DNA of 64,000 nucleotides, from contig CAWCPX010000002.1 in NCBI GenBank assembly GCA_963797605.1, forward strand, positions 310,001 through 374,000, read 5' to 3'. Numbering within the stretch: the stretch's first letter is position 1; every line of letters begins with the position of its first letter. Shown here in pieces: positions 36,073 through 45,022 of the stretch. The notes beneath the pieces were generated by a model. The model was not told the origin of the DNA, did not search any database, and saw nothing but the letters and a program-made list of their open reading frames with translations. The stretch is from DASQPR01 sp963797605. Lineage in GTDB: Bacteria; Actinomycetota; Actinomycetes; Mycobacteriales; Micromonosporaceae. The position numbers and the translations under genes are program-made.

Positions 36073-36880
36073 CACCGGCACAGTAGATATGACCACTCCC
36101 TGGACCGCCAAGGAGAAGTCGAGCAGGCCGACGGTGGTCTGCGATGACGTCCACGTCGTCTACAAGATCCACGGCTCCGGCAGCCGCAAGGGCACCCCGG
36201 TGTCAGCGTTCCGCCGCATCGTCACGCGCACCAAGAACGACGCGATTCGCGAGGTGCACGCGGTCAAGGGCGTCAGCTTCATCGCCTACGAGGGCGAGGC
36301 CATCGGCATCATCGGCAGCAACGGCTCCGGCAAGTCGACGCTGCTGCGGGCGATCGCCGGGCTGCTGCCACCCAACAAGGGCGCGATCTACACGACCGGT
36401 CAGCCGTCCTTGCTGGGCGTCAACGCCGCGCTGATGGCCGACCTGACCGGTGAGCGCAACGTGATCCTCGGTTGTCTCGCCATGGGCATGACGCCGGCCG
36501 AGGCGAAGGCGGCCTACCCGGGCATCGTCGAGTTCTCCGGCATCAACGAGCGGGACGACTTCATTTCGCTGCCGATGCGTACGTATTCGTCCGGCATGGG
36601 GGCCCGCCTGCGGTTCGCCATTTCCGCCGCGAAGACGCACGACGTGCTGATGATCGACGAGGCGCTCGCGACCGGTGACGCGCAGTTCCAGCTCCGGAGC
36701 GAGGCGCGCATCCGTGAGCTGCGTGACGAGGCCGGCACCGTCTTCCTCGTCAGTCACAACAATAAGTCGATCCGTGACACGTGCGAGCGCACGATCTGGA
36801 TCGAGGCCGGCAAGATGATGCAGGACGGGCCGACTGACGAGGTCGTCAAGGCTTACGAGGCGCACACCCGACGTAAATGA
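36065..36880 (+). CDS. ABC transporter ATP-binding protein for polysaccharide export (Wzt-like)
   Basis: 271 residues from GTG 36065 (an ATG at 36089 is an alternative). Walker A is GSNGSGKS, the ABC signature is the Wzt/TagH variant YSSGMGARLRF, Walker B is VLMIDEALATGD, with LVSHNNKSIRDTCERTIWIE at the end. The unusual signature and 'DEALATGD' are typical of the O-antigen/teichoic-acid exporter class. It lacks the extra C-terminal glycan-binding domain of some Wzt proteins, so substrate recognition is probably through a general lipid-linked end. It overlaps the permease by eight bases and ends before a convergent FHA gene. Confidence 0.9.
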   Translation: MADTGTVDMTTPWTAKEKSSRPTVVCDDVHVVYKIHGSGSRKGTPVSAFRRIVTRTKNDAIREVHAVKGVSFIAYEGEAIGIIGSNGSGKSTLLRAIAGLLPPNKGAIYTTGQPSLLGVNAALMADLTGERNVILGCLAMGMTPAEAKAAYPGIVEFSGINERDDFISLPMRTYSSGMGARLRFAISAAKTHDVLMIDEALATGDAQFQLRSEARIRELRDEAGTVFLVSHNNKSIRDTCERTIWIEAGKMMQDGPTDEVVKAYEAHTRRK

Positions 36881-36895
36881 GCGCCGGCGCGACGG

Positions 36896-37333
36896 CTACG
36901 TGGCGTGGAAGATAAGGCGGAACTTGCCGATCTGCACCTCGTCGCCGTCGCGCAATGACGCCGTCTGCATTCGCTGACTGTTGACGTAAACGCCGTTAAG
37001 GCTGCCCGAATCGATAATCGCGAACACGCCGTTAGCGCGTTTGAACTGAGCGTGCTGCCGCGACACGGTGATGTCGTCGAGGAAAATGTCAGAGTCGGGG
37101 TGGCGACCGGCCGTCGTCGTCTCGCGGTCGAGCAGAAAACGCGCGCCCGCGTTTGGCCCGTGCGCCACGATCAGCATCGCGACCCCGTGCGGCAGGGTGA
37201 CCGTGAGGTCGGACAGCGCGCGTGGCACCGCTTCGCCGTCAGGCACGAGCGGCAGATTGGCGGTGCTTTCCAGCGGCACGGCGACGCTGTGGACGGCACC
37301 CGGATGCGCGGGGTTGTGGGGATCATGGTGCAT
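36896..37333 (-). CDS. FHA-domain protein, GarA/OdhI-like but lacking the N-terminal phosphothreonine motif
   Basis: 145 residues. The FHA core GPNAGARFLLDRETTTAGRH, PDSDIFLDDITVSRQHAQF and GSLNGVYVNSQRM closely follows mycobacterial GarA, including the phosphopeptide-binding R-H-x(n)-SRQH and N residues. GarA/OdhI carry an ETTS-type site near the N-terminus that is phosphorylated by Ser/Thr kinases and controls 2-oxoglutarate metabolism. Here the first 60 residues (MHHDPHNPAHPGAVHSVAVP then LESTANLPLV) have no such site. It is intact and convergent with the exporter ATPase. It may be a constitutive reader rather than a kinase switch. Confidence 0.85.
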   Translation of the reverse strand: MHHDPHNPAHPGAVHSVAVPLESTANLPLVPDGEAVPRALSDLTVTLPHGVAMLIVAHGPNAGARFLLDRETTTAGRHPDSDIFLDDITVSRQHAQFKRANGVFAIIDSGSLNGVYVNSQRMQTASLRDGDEVQIGKFRLIFHAT

Positions 37334-37781
37334 CGCCCGAGCTTACTCGGCCACCCATGGCCGTATCGGCATCGGCGCTGACCGAAACTATTTACCTATC
37401 GACTGACCAGCTAATTCCGCGCGAAAACAACGGCCGATTCGACCCTCGAATATGTCTCGTTATCAAAATGTGATGATGTTTCGCCGAGGTTACGTGTCGT
37501 AGTCGCGGACGAGTCGATTTGCGGCAATCGGAAAGCACTATCCGGTTCGTCACCCGACGTGTGGCCCGGATCACGTCGCTCAGCGTAGCGAAAGACCAAA
37601 TCGATGGTTACCGACGGGTAGCAAGGCTACTTGTGGGCCGCTCACCGGTGCGGAAACATTCGGCCAAGCCCGCCGCAGCGGTATTGGCGCGTCGGCAGGA
37701 GTCACTAACCAGCGCTCCGTTCCTCGCTGTGATGTCCCGCATCGTCGGCGAGGAGACAGCACTCCACAAGGAGGACCCCCC
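37334..37781. other. Intergenic region with lower GC, promoter of the DUF6230 gene
   Basis: About 450 bases with no gene. Positions 37385-37480 are clearly richer in A+T than the surroundings, as expected for a promoter region between the divergent FHA and DUF6230 genes. The segment before 37782 ends in AAGGAGGA, a strong ribosome site for the GTG start. Confidence 0.55.
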
Positions 37782-38414
37782 GTGCAACACAAGAAATTCA
37801 AGGCTGGTGGAGGTACCCGCTGGCGGCGGTTTGCTGCCGTCATGGTGCCCACCGTCGTTGTGGTCGGTGCCCTCGGCGCCGGCATCGCCAACGGAGCCGT
37901 CCCGGTCTCGTTCGCCGTGTCGGGCTCCAGCTTCAAGGTGACCGCGTCCGAACTCGACGGCACGAACTTCGTGCAGTACGGCTCCGTCGCCGTCGAGAAG
38001 AATGGCACCCAGCACGTCGTCGCCGAGTCGGGCATCACCAGCGCCGACCTGACCAACCTGTGTCAGTCGGTGGCCGTCCCGTCGACGCCGCTGTTCCTCG
38101 AGTTGACCGCCGGTGACGGTGGCACGCCGGCGCACGCTGACAACCTCATCATCGACATGTCCCAGCTGTCCGGCGACGCGACGTTCACCAACATCAACAT
38201 TGGTCAGGACGCCTCGACGCTCAACGACGGTTCCACGTCGACGGTGAAGGGCCAGACGATCAGTCACACCGGTTCCAACGGCCTGGCCGGCACCTTCGGT
38301 CAGCGTGCGGACCTCGTCAAGATCACCGGGCTCTCGCAGACCGCCTACGCGACCAGCGCAGGCACGTTCACGCTGCCCCACCTGTCCTTGACGTTCACCA
38401 CCAAGAGCTGCTGA
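37782..38414 (+). CDS. DUF6230-family secreted protein
   Basis: 210 residues: an Arg/Lys-rich start, a hydrophobic signal/anchor (FAAVMVPTVVVVGALGAGIA) and a beta-rich domain (VPVSFAVSGSSFKVTASELD, with LYRF-like strands and one Cys pair: NLCQSV and the C-terminal KSC). This is the DUF6230 type found beside a DUF6114 protein in Streptomyces and relatives; some homologues carry the automatic name cholesterol esterase, for which I see no catalytic motif. The GTG start has an AAGGAGGA ribosome site. A hairpin separates it from the DUF6114 gene. Confidence 0.8.
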   Translation: MQHKKFKAGGGTRWRRFAAVMVPTVVVVGALGAGIANGAVPVSFAVSGSSFKVTASELDGTNFVQYGSVAVEKNGTQHVVAESGITSADLTNLCQSVAVPSTPLFLELTAGDGGTPAHADNLIIDMSQLSGDATFTNINIGQDASTLNDGSTSTVKGQTISHTGSNGLAGTFGQRADLVKITGLSQTAYATSAGTFTLPHLSLTFTTKSC

Positions 38415-38424
38415 CGAGTCGCTG

Positions 38425-38454
38425 CGGGGCCCCGGGCAACAACGCGGGGCCCCG
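38425..38454 (+). terminator. Hairpin between the DUF6230 and DUF6114 genes
   Basis: The palindrome CGGGGCCCCG occurs twice (38425-38434 and 38445-38454), and the two copies can pair as a 10-bp stem with a 10-nt loop, 10 bases after the stop. Within an apparent operon it may reduce read-through so that the secreted protein is made in excess. Confidence 0.6.
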
Positions 38455-38510
38455 TAGCGCCGCCCGCCTCTCGTGGGCACGGAAACTCTTGAAAACCCTG
38501 AGGAGCACTG

Positions 38511-40097
38511 ATGTCTGAGGACGCTGTGGCGACCCCCATCGCCGCACGGGCGCACCGGCGGATCAGCGCGTTTCACAGCTGGCGACGCAGTCGCCCGTTC
38601 TGGGGCGGACTGCTACTACTGCTGTCGGGCGGCTGGATCTTCCTCACCGCCAATGAAGACCTCGGCAGCCTGCACGTGCAAATCGGCGTTACCGGCTTTC
38701 TGTCCTACATCGTGCCGCTGTTCATTGTGTTGTGCGGCGCGCTGATCTGGGCGACGCCGGGCCAACGGATGCTCTACGGCATTCTCGCGATCGCGGCGTC
38801 GATCTACTCGATCATCTCGGTCAACCTCGGCGGCTTCCTGCTGGGCATGCTGCTCGGCATTCTCGGCGGATCGCTGTCAGTCGCGTGGGTGCCCGACAAG
38901 TTCGTCGCCGCGGAGATCCCCACGCAACGCACCGGGGAGCCCGACGATCTCGACCCGGGCTACGAACCGGTCACGTCGGCCGACGACTTCTTCGCGCGTA
39001 CCAGCGACGATGAGCCGACCACCACCGATGTGGAGGGTAAGCAGGGTGCGAGGTTTCCGAACGAATCCGGATCCGACCGCGGACTAGGCACCGGCCAGGC
39101 GACGATGTCGTCCGGGCCGTCGCCGCTGCCACGTCGCTCGCCCCGCGCGCTCGGATTCGCGCTCGCCGTGGCCATGATCGCCACGGTCGGATTCCTGGCC
39201 GTGCACGCGGCGACGCCGGCCGTGGCCGCGGATTGCGTACCCGCCTCGTTGACCGATCTGGTCAAAGCGGCGAAGGCGAGTCCAGCCGGCGGAAAAGCCA
39301 GCAACAGCAAGAAGGTCGTCAAGGGCAAGTCGAGCGCCGGCAAGAAGACGATCGTGACCCGGCAGGCGAACGCCGAGGCTCCGGTCGTGCCCGCGCCCGC
39401 GGCAACCACCGATCCGCTGGGCGGCCTTCTGGGCGGCATCGGCAAGATTCTCGGTGTGACGCCGTCACCGTCGGACTCGCCGTCCCCGTCGGACAGCCCG
39501 TCGGCATTACCCACGCCGCCGAGCCAGCCGTCGACGCCGCCCGCACCGAGCGCGTCGCCGTCACCGTCCGCCGGGTCGCCGACGAAGGCGGGCGGCACGC
39601 CGCAACCGGCCTCGCCGACACCCACTCCGAGCAGTTCGGCACCGTGCGCGGTGACTCCGAACGCGCTCGGCGCGGAGGCCGGTGTGCCGCTGGCGGGTGC
39701 GACCCCGTCGACGCAGATCACCGCGCTGCTGACGATGACGAACCTCAGTTACGACGGAAACTATTCGCTGAAGACGAAGTCGGGTTCGATCGAGGTCATG
39801 CAGTTCTCGATGGATTCGTCGACGTCGACGCCGTTCGAGTTGGACTCGACGCAAAGCGGCGAGACCATCCGCACGAAAAGCTCGAAGTTGACGGTCTCCG
39901 GCAACGTGAAGTTCTACGCGACGGAGATCAAGGGCAACGTGCTCGGTGTCCTTCCGGCCGACTACACGCCCGACAACCCGCCGCCGCTTCCGGTGCCGGT
40001 GCCGTTCCTGTCCTTCACGGACGTCACGATCGGCCTGGCACTGGTTACGTGCGACTCGCTGTCGGCCGACAGCCTCACGATCACGTCACCGTCCTGA
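38511..40097 (+). CDS. DUF6114-family membrane protein with long linker and extracellular domain
   Basis: 528 residues. The N-terminal DUF6114 module has four helices opening with FHSWRRSRPFWGGLLLLLSG and including LGGFLLGMLLGILGGSLSVA. After an acidic loop a fifth helix (ALGFALAVAMIATVGFLAVH) leads to a Lys-rich then Pro/Ser-rich linker, and a C-terminal beta domain (TALLTMTNLSYDGNYSLKTK, MQFSMDSSTSTPFELDST) like the one in Streptomyces homologues. GAGGAGC precedes the ATG. Paired with the DUF6230 protein, it probably anchors or presents it at the surface. The function is unknown. Confidence 0.8.
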   Translation: MSEDAVATPIAARAHRRISAFHSWRRSRPFWGGLLLLLSGGWIFLTANEDLGSLHVQIGVTGFLSYIVPLFIVLCGALIWATPGQRMLYGILAIAASIYSIISVNLGGFLLGMLLGILGGSLSVAWVPDKFVAAEIPTQRTGEPDDLDPGYEPVTSADDFFARTSDDEPTTTDVEGKQGARFPNESGSDRGLGTGQATMSSGPSPLPRRSPRALGFALAVAMIATVGFLAVHAATPAVAADCVPASLTDLVKAAKASPAGGKASNSKKVVKGKSSAGKKTIVTRQANAEAPVVPAPAATTDPLGGLLGGIGKILGVTPSPSDSPSPSDSPSALPTPPSQPSTPPAPSASPSPSAGSPTKAGGTPQPASPTPTPSSSAPCAVTPNALGAEAGVPLAGATPSTQITALLTMTNLSYDGNYSLKTKSGSIEVMQFSMDSSTSTPFELDSTQSGETIRTKSSKLTVSGNVKFYATEIKGNVLGVLPADYTPDNPPPLPVPVPFLSFTDVTIGLALVTCDSLSADSLTITSPS

Positions 40098-40113
40098 TTC
40101 CCCAGCAAGACGC

Positions 40114-40153
40114 ATCGCGCCGGCAACCGCAGTTCGGGTTGCCGGCGCGATGT
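40114..40153. terminator. Perfect 16-bp bidirectional terminator
   Basis: CATCGCGCCGGCAACC (40114-40129) pairs exactly with 40138-40153 around an 8-nt loop, between the convergent DUF6114 and DUF885 genes. There is no long T-run. Confidence 0.85.
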
Positions 40154-40161
40154 GCGTTGGG

Positions 40162-41846
40162 TCAGATGCGGGCGAGCGCCGCCTTCAGCGGGTCGAGACC
40201 GACCGAGCCGAGGTTGAGCGCGTCGCGGTGGAACGCCTTCAGGTCGAACGCCGCGCCCTTGCGGGCTTTCGCGTCGTCACGGGCCTGCAGCCAGATGCGT
40301 TCGCCGACCTTGTAGGCCGGTGCCTGACCGGGCCAGCCGAGGTAGCGGTTGAGCTCGAAGCGAAGGTTCTCATCGGGTACGCGGCAGTGCGCCCGCATGA
40401 ACTCCCACCCGAGTTCCGGCGTCCACCGCTCGCCCGGGTGGAACCCGAACTGGTTGCCGACCGGGATCTCGAGTTCGAGGTGCATGCCGATGTCGACGAT
40501 GACTCGCGCCGCCCGGAACGCCTGACCGTCGAGCATGCCGAGCTTGTTGCCCGGGTCTTCGAGGTAGCCGAGTTCGTCCATGAGACGCTCGGAGTAGAGC
40601 GCCCAGCCCTCACCGTGGCCGGAGACCCAGCACAGCAGGCGCTGCCAGCGGTTGAGCAGTTCGGCCCGCACCGCGGTCTGCCCGACCTGGAGGTGGTGCC
40701 CCGGTGCGCCTTCGTGGTAGACGGTCGTGACCTCGCGCCACGTGGAGAACTCGGTGATGCCCGGCGGGCACCGCCCACCACATGCGGCCCGGACGGCTGA
40801 AGTCCTCGCTCGGACCGGTGTAGTAGATGCCGCCGTCGGAGGTCGGCGCGAGCATGCATTCGATGCGCCGGACCTGCTCCGGGATGTCGAAGTGGGTGCC
40901 GTTCAGCTCGGCGATCGCCTGGTCGGCCAGGTCCTGCATCCAGTCGCGGAACGCCTCCTTGCCGGTGATGTTGCGGGCCGGCTGCGGCGTCGAGTGCGGC
41001 CACCGCGTCGTCGACGCGTGCCGCCGGGCACGATCTTCTTCGACACGGTACGCATCTCCGATTCGAGGCGGGCCAGCTCGTCGAAGCCCCACGCGTACGT
41101 CTCGTCGATGTCGATCTTCGCGCCGAGGAAGAACTGCGACGCGAGCGTGTACCTTTCGCGGCCGACGGCCTGCTTCTCGTGTGCCCGCGGGGCCATCTCC
41201 TCGCGCAGGAACGACGCCGAACGCGACCGTGGCCGCTCGCGCCTCGTCGGCACCCTTGCGCAGGTCGGCGAGCAGACCATCGGACAGCTTCGTCTCCGTG
41301 GCGACGCGCTCGACGAGACCGGCGTAGAAGTTGTCGCCGTCCGGATCGGCCCAGACGTCGCACTGCTTGGCGACCTCGACCATCTGATGACGTGACGAGA
41401 TGTGGCCCGGCTCGGCGGCCTCGATGCAGCGTGCGACGGTAGTCAGCGAGGGCCTCCGGCACGGCCGACATCCGGGCGGCGATGTTCGCCGCCGCCTGCT
41501 CACCGACCAGCGGCATCAGATCGAAGATGCCCCGGATGTTGTGCAGGCCGCTCGCGATCACGTTGAGTTCGCTGGCCGTCTCGCCCGAGTCGAAGCGCGA
41601 TACGGAGAGCGAGAGCCGCTCGATCATCGCGTCTTTCGCGACCCGTTCGCGTTCGTCGACCGGCGTCGCGGCCGTGAGCGCGGCCAGCGTGCGGCGGTCC
41701 AGGTCAGCCTGGGCGTCGAAACCGGCCGGCGACATGTCGGTCAGGCGGTCGTCATGACCGCTGATCCCGACGTAGGTCGCCCCGATCGGGTCGAGCGGCG
41801 CCCACTCGTCAACGTAGTTGTTTGCGATGTCATCGATATGTCCCAC
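40162..41846 (-). pseudogene. DUF885-family protein, probable metal-dependent peptidase (frameshifted)
   Basis: From ATG 41846 (MGHIDDIANNYVDEWAPLDP) the DUF885 order is clear: GHDDRLTDMSPAGFDAQADL, IRGIFDLMPLVGEQAAANIA, RERYTLASQFFLGAKIDIDE, TYAWGFDELARLESEM, and the HEGAPGHHLQVGQTAV motif whose His/Glu pattern suggests a zinc site. The last part runs cleanly to the stop at 40162. Frame breaks lie near 41440, 41210, 41020 and 40775. The repaired length is about 560 residues. Related proteins are cytosolic or secreted peptidase-like enzymes; the substrate is unknown. Confidence 0.8.
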
Positions 41847-41882
41847 GAGATAAGACCCTACGGGACAGCGACGGTGCTGCGG

Positions 41883-42647
41883 CTAGCCCTGCGAATCGAT
41901 AGCGAGGGTCAAGCCGAGGGCCCGCCGTCGCCAAACCCGTACGATTCCCAGCGCGAGCGCGCGCAATCCGAAGTAGAGGACGAGTGCCGCGAAGCCGAAC
42001 AGGCCCACCGTGCGGACCATGCCGGACTTCGCGACCGGCGGACCGTAGTTCTGCCGCCAGGAATTGAAGCCGACGCCGGCGGAGAAGGTCACCGCCATCG
42101 CGTCGCACGCGGAGACTCTCCGGGCCTCGGTAGCGAGACGCGCACTGGGTCTGCAGATTCTCGGCGAACTTCGTGTCGACCTGCACTCGGGCCTGCGGTA
42201 CTGAGCGGGTCGCCGTGGCGGTGCGCGTATCGCAGCAGGTCGTAACCGAGGTCGTGGGACTTGCAGGGCGTGGAGAGGTCGAACGGCTCGCCGCCGCCGA
42301 TGACCGAGCAGCCGCCGTTGGGGTCGATCGCGATCACCGAGCCGTTGGCCAGCTTGCCGAGGGTCGGCTGGTAGCCCATGACCTGCGCGGAAATCGGCGG
42401 GGATGCCGGCGAGCGGATCGACCGATCCGGCCGGCGGCGGTGATGTCGTCGATCGCGATCGCGGCCGCGCGCTCCGGTGCCGGTTCGTTGGCGAGCGACT
42501 GGGTGGGGCCGGGGACAGGCGCGTAGTTGGCGGTGGAACGCGGCGGCGGACGCGGGCGCGGTCGGTGCGACCCACGGCCGCGGCCGACTGCGGCTCCGAC
42601 GGCCAGCAGCGACAGCGTACCCGACGCGGAACGCGTGACGTCACCAC
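41883..42647 (-). pseudogene. Membrane-anchored phospholipase A2-like protein (frameshifted)
   Basis: Reading across frames gives a hydrophobic start (SGTLSLLAVGAAV), a Pro/Arg linker, then MGYQPTLGKLANGSVIAIDP, NGGCSV and the motif CKSHDLGYDLLRYA, which has the C-x2-HD-x2-Y form of the phospholipase A2 active site (His-Asp dyad). A further Cys (FAENLQTQC) could close disulphides. A C-terminal helix (TVGLFGFAALVLYFGLRALA) and basic tail follow. Frame changes lie near the start and near 42400, 42200 and 42110. This resembles prokaryotic PLA2 (PF09056-type) but with a C-terminal membrane anchor. Identification is by motif only. Confidence 0.55.
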
Positions 42648-42757
42648 CGATGAAACTCCGCTCTCCAGATGATCAGCCCCCGGATGAGCGGCGAGCCTCA
42701 GATATTACGAGAGGTTCAGCCCGATTTGACAGGGTCTGTCTGCTCGGTGACGTAGCG

Positions 42758-43830
42758 TCACACCTGATGGGCCGTCGCCCACGCGACCAGCTGATCGGCC
42801 GGCCAGGTGTTGACGATCCGGTCGGCCGGTACGCCGCACAGCGCCGCCCGTTCGCAGCCGTTGTCCAGCCAGTCGAGCTGGCCGGGGGCGTGCGCGTCGG
42901 TGTCGATGCGTGAACCGGCAGCCCGCCTCGAGCGCCGGCCGGAGCAGCCGCTTCGGCGGGTCGAGCCGGTCCGGCCGGGAGTTGATCTCGACGGCCTTGT
43001 CGTACTCGGCGCAGGCGGCGAAGACCGCGCCGGCGTCGAACGTCGCTCTCCGGCCGGGTCCTGCCGCCGCGGTGGCCCCGATCGCCCGTCACCCGCTCGC
43101 GGCGACCTTGCGGCCGGTGCAGTGGCCGAGGATGTCCAGGTGCGGATTGGCGATCGCGGCGAGCATCCGGCGGGTCATCGTCGCGCCGTCGTCGCTTGCA
43201 GCTCGCTGTGCACCGACCCGACCACCACGTCGAGCCGGTCGAGCAGTTCGTCGCTCTGGTCGAGCGAGCCGTCGGCGAGGATGTCCACCTCGATGCCGGT
43301 GAGCAGGCGGAAGCCGTCCGGCAGCGTGTCGTTGAACGCCGCGACCACGTCGAGCTGCTCGCGTCAGCCGCTCGGCGGTCAGACCCGCGGGCCACCGTCA
43401 GCCGGGGCGAGTGGTCGGTCAGCACCAGGTACTCGTGACCCAGCTCGGCGCGCGGCGAGCGCCATCTCCTCGATCGGCGAGCCGCCGTCGGACCAGTCGG
43501 AGTGCAGGTGGCAGTCGCCCGCGCAGAGCCTTCCGCAGCGCCTGCGGCCTCGACCGACGTGTCGGAGCCCTCGGTGGCGAGCAGCCGGCGCAGGTAGACC
43601 GGCTCCTCGCCGGCGAGCGACTCGGTGATGCAGCGGGCGGTCACGTCGCCGATGCCGCTGACGTCGGCGAGGGTGCCGGCGGCCGCGCGGCGGGCCAGCT
43701 CGTCGGCGGGCATCGCGGCCACCGCCTTCGCCGCCGAGCGGAACGAGCGGACCCGGTAGGTCGACTCGTTCGCGCGCTCCAGCAGGAACGCGATCTGCTT
43801 GAGGTCGGCGACCGGGTCACGGCTCGGCAT
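42758..43830 (-). pseudogene. PHP-domain phosphoesterase with N-terminal helix-hairpin-helix region (frameshifted)
   Basis: ATG 43830 starts MPSRDPVADLKQIAFLLERA, then the PolX-like helix-hairpin-helix ADVSGIGDVTARCITESLAG. Across frames the PHP motifs follow: DCHLHSDWSDGGSPIEEMAL, LVLTDHSPRLTVARGLTAER, VGSVHSELQ and IDTDAHAPGQLDWLDNGCER, ending AWATAHQV-stop at 42758. The His/Asp set fits a tri-metal phosphoesterase. No polymerase-beta catalytic domain lies between, so this is the short actinobacterial form rather than PolX. At least four one-base changes interrupt it. Confidence 0.75.
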
Positions 43831-43870
43831 GGGTGTCAATCTACTGGCCGAAGACGGCCACGGAGCGAAG

Positions 43871-44877
43871 CTACCGGGGGCGGACGGCGGTCACCGTGGA
43901 TCCGTCGAGCGCGACCTCGGTGATCCATCCGCCGGCGCGGCCCAGGCGTAACAGCACCGCCGCGTTCGCCGGGCACGTCGAGCGGTGCGCTCGGGGCGGG
44001 CGGCCACGCCTGACGGGCCTCGGCTCGCCGGGGCGAAGTACGGTGCGCAACGCGGCGATGGGATCGGGCGCGTCGAGCGCGGTCTCGGCCGTACCCAGCT
44101 CGATCAAAAATGTCGTCTAGTGCCGTTCGCCGACCGCCTGGCCGCGTTGGCGCCGCACATCGCGGACGTGAGCATCGGCGGGCTCGCCGCGACCCGGGTG
44201 CCGTCGTGGAAGGAGCCGGCCCCGAGCGCGAGCGCCAGCGGATTGTCGGCGACGGCCACGCATCAGCGCGGCGGCCAGCAGATGCGGCACGTGCGAGACG
44301 GCGGCCACGGCTCGATCGTGCTCGTCGGCGGTCACCGGCACCACCCGGGCGCCGAGCGAGGTGGCGAGGGTCGCGCGACGGTGAGCCAGTCGGCCAGCGG
44401 GGTCTCGTCCGGCTCCAGGCACAGGGCCCAGGCGCGGCCCCGGAACATGCGCCGGGTCGGCGCCGGCGAAGCCGGAGATCTCGCGGCCCGGCCATCGGGT
44501 GCCCGCCGACGAAGCCGGCGAGCGCCACGCCGGAGCGCCGCCACCGATCGGCGATCACGGCTCGCGGCCGCGCCCTTGACCGAGGTCACGTCGGTGATCA
44601 GACCGCTGAATCCACCGTTTGCGAGGTCGTCGACCACGCCCGCGAACGCCGGCCAGGGCACCGCGATCACGACGAGTTCGGAGTCGTCGCTGGCCTCCCG
44701 CACGGAACCCGCGACCCGCCAGCGGCGGCGGACCGGGGCCTGGCCGGCCGCGGTGCGTGCCAAACCGCGCACGGCCGGGTCGGCGTCGTAGCCGGTCACG
44801 TCATGTTCGCCGGTGTCGGCCAGCGCGCGCAGCACCGATCCGCCGATGAGACCCAGTCCGATCACCGCGACGCGCAT
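43871..44877 (-). pseudogene. tyrA: Prephenate dehydrogenase (frameshifted)
   Basis: ATG 44877 opens with the NAD-binding motif MRVAVIGLGLIGGSVLRALA and later DSELVVIAVPWPAFAGVVDD and GLITDVTSVKG, as in TyrA proteins of tyrosine biosynthesis. The central part is broken several times between 44570 and 44110, but VVPVTADEHDRAVAAVSHVP (the His of the catalytic segment) and the C-terminal helical domain are recoverable in other frames. The stop is at 43871. An enzyme needed for growth without tyrosine is unlikely to be truly dead here, which argues for sequencing error. In related actinobacteria tyrA lies close to the tadA pair, as here. Confidence 0.78.
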
Positions 44878-45022
44878 GACGCTCACCTTACTGAGGGCGA
44901 CCAGACCCATCACCGCCGCGATATTCGGGCGGTTAGGAGGCATGGGGGTATCGCTACCTCTTGGGCATTATGTCCGTTCAGATGAGCCGACGAACAACCA
45001 CGATTCGGATAGGGTCCCTTCC

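Noticed and set aside
35137..37333. A kinase-regulated glycan export unit made of Wzm, Wzt and the FHA protein
   Set aside because: The FHA gene is on the opposite strand and convergent, there is no Ser/Thr kinase in the window, and no shared promoter. Only proximity supports it.
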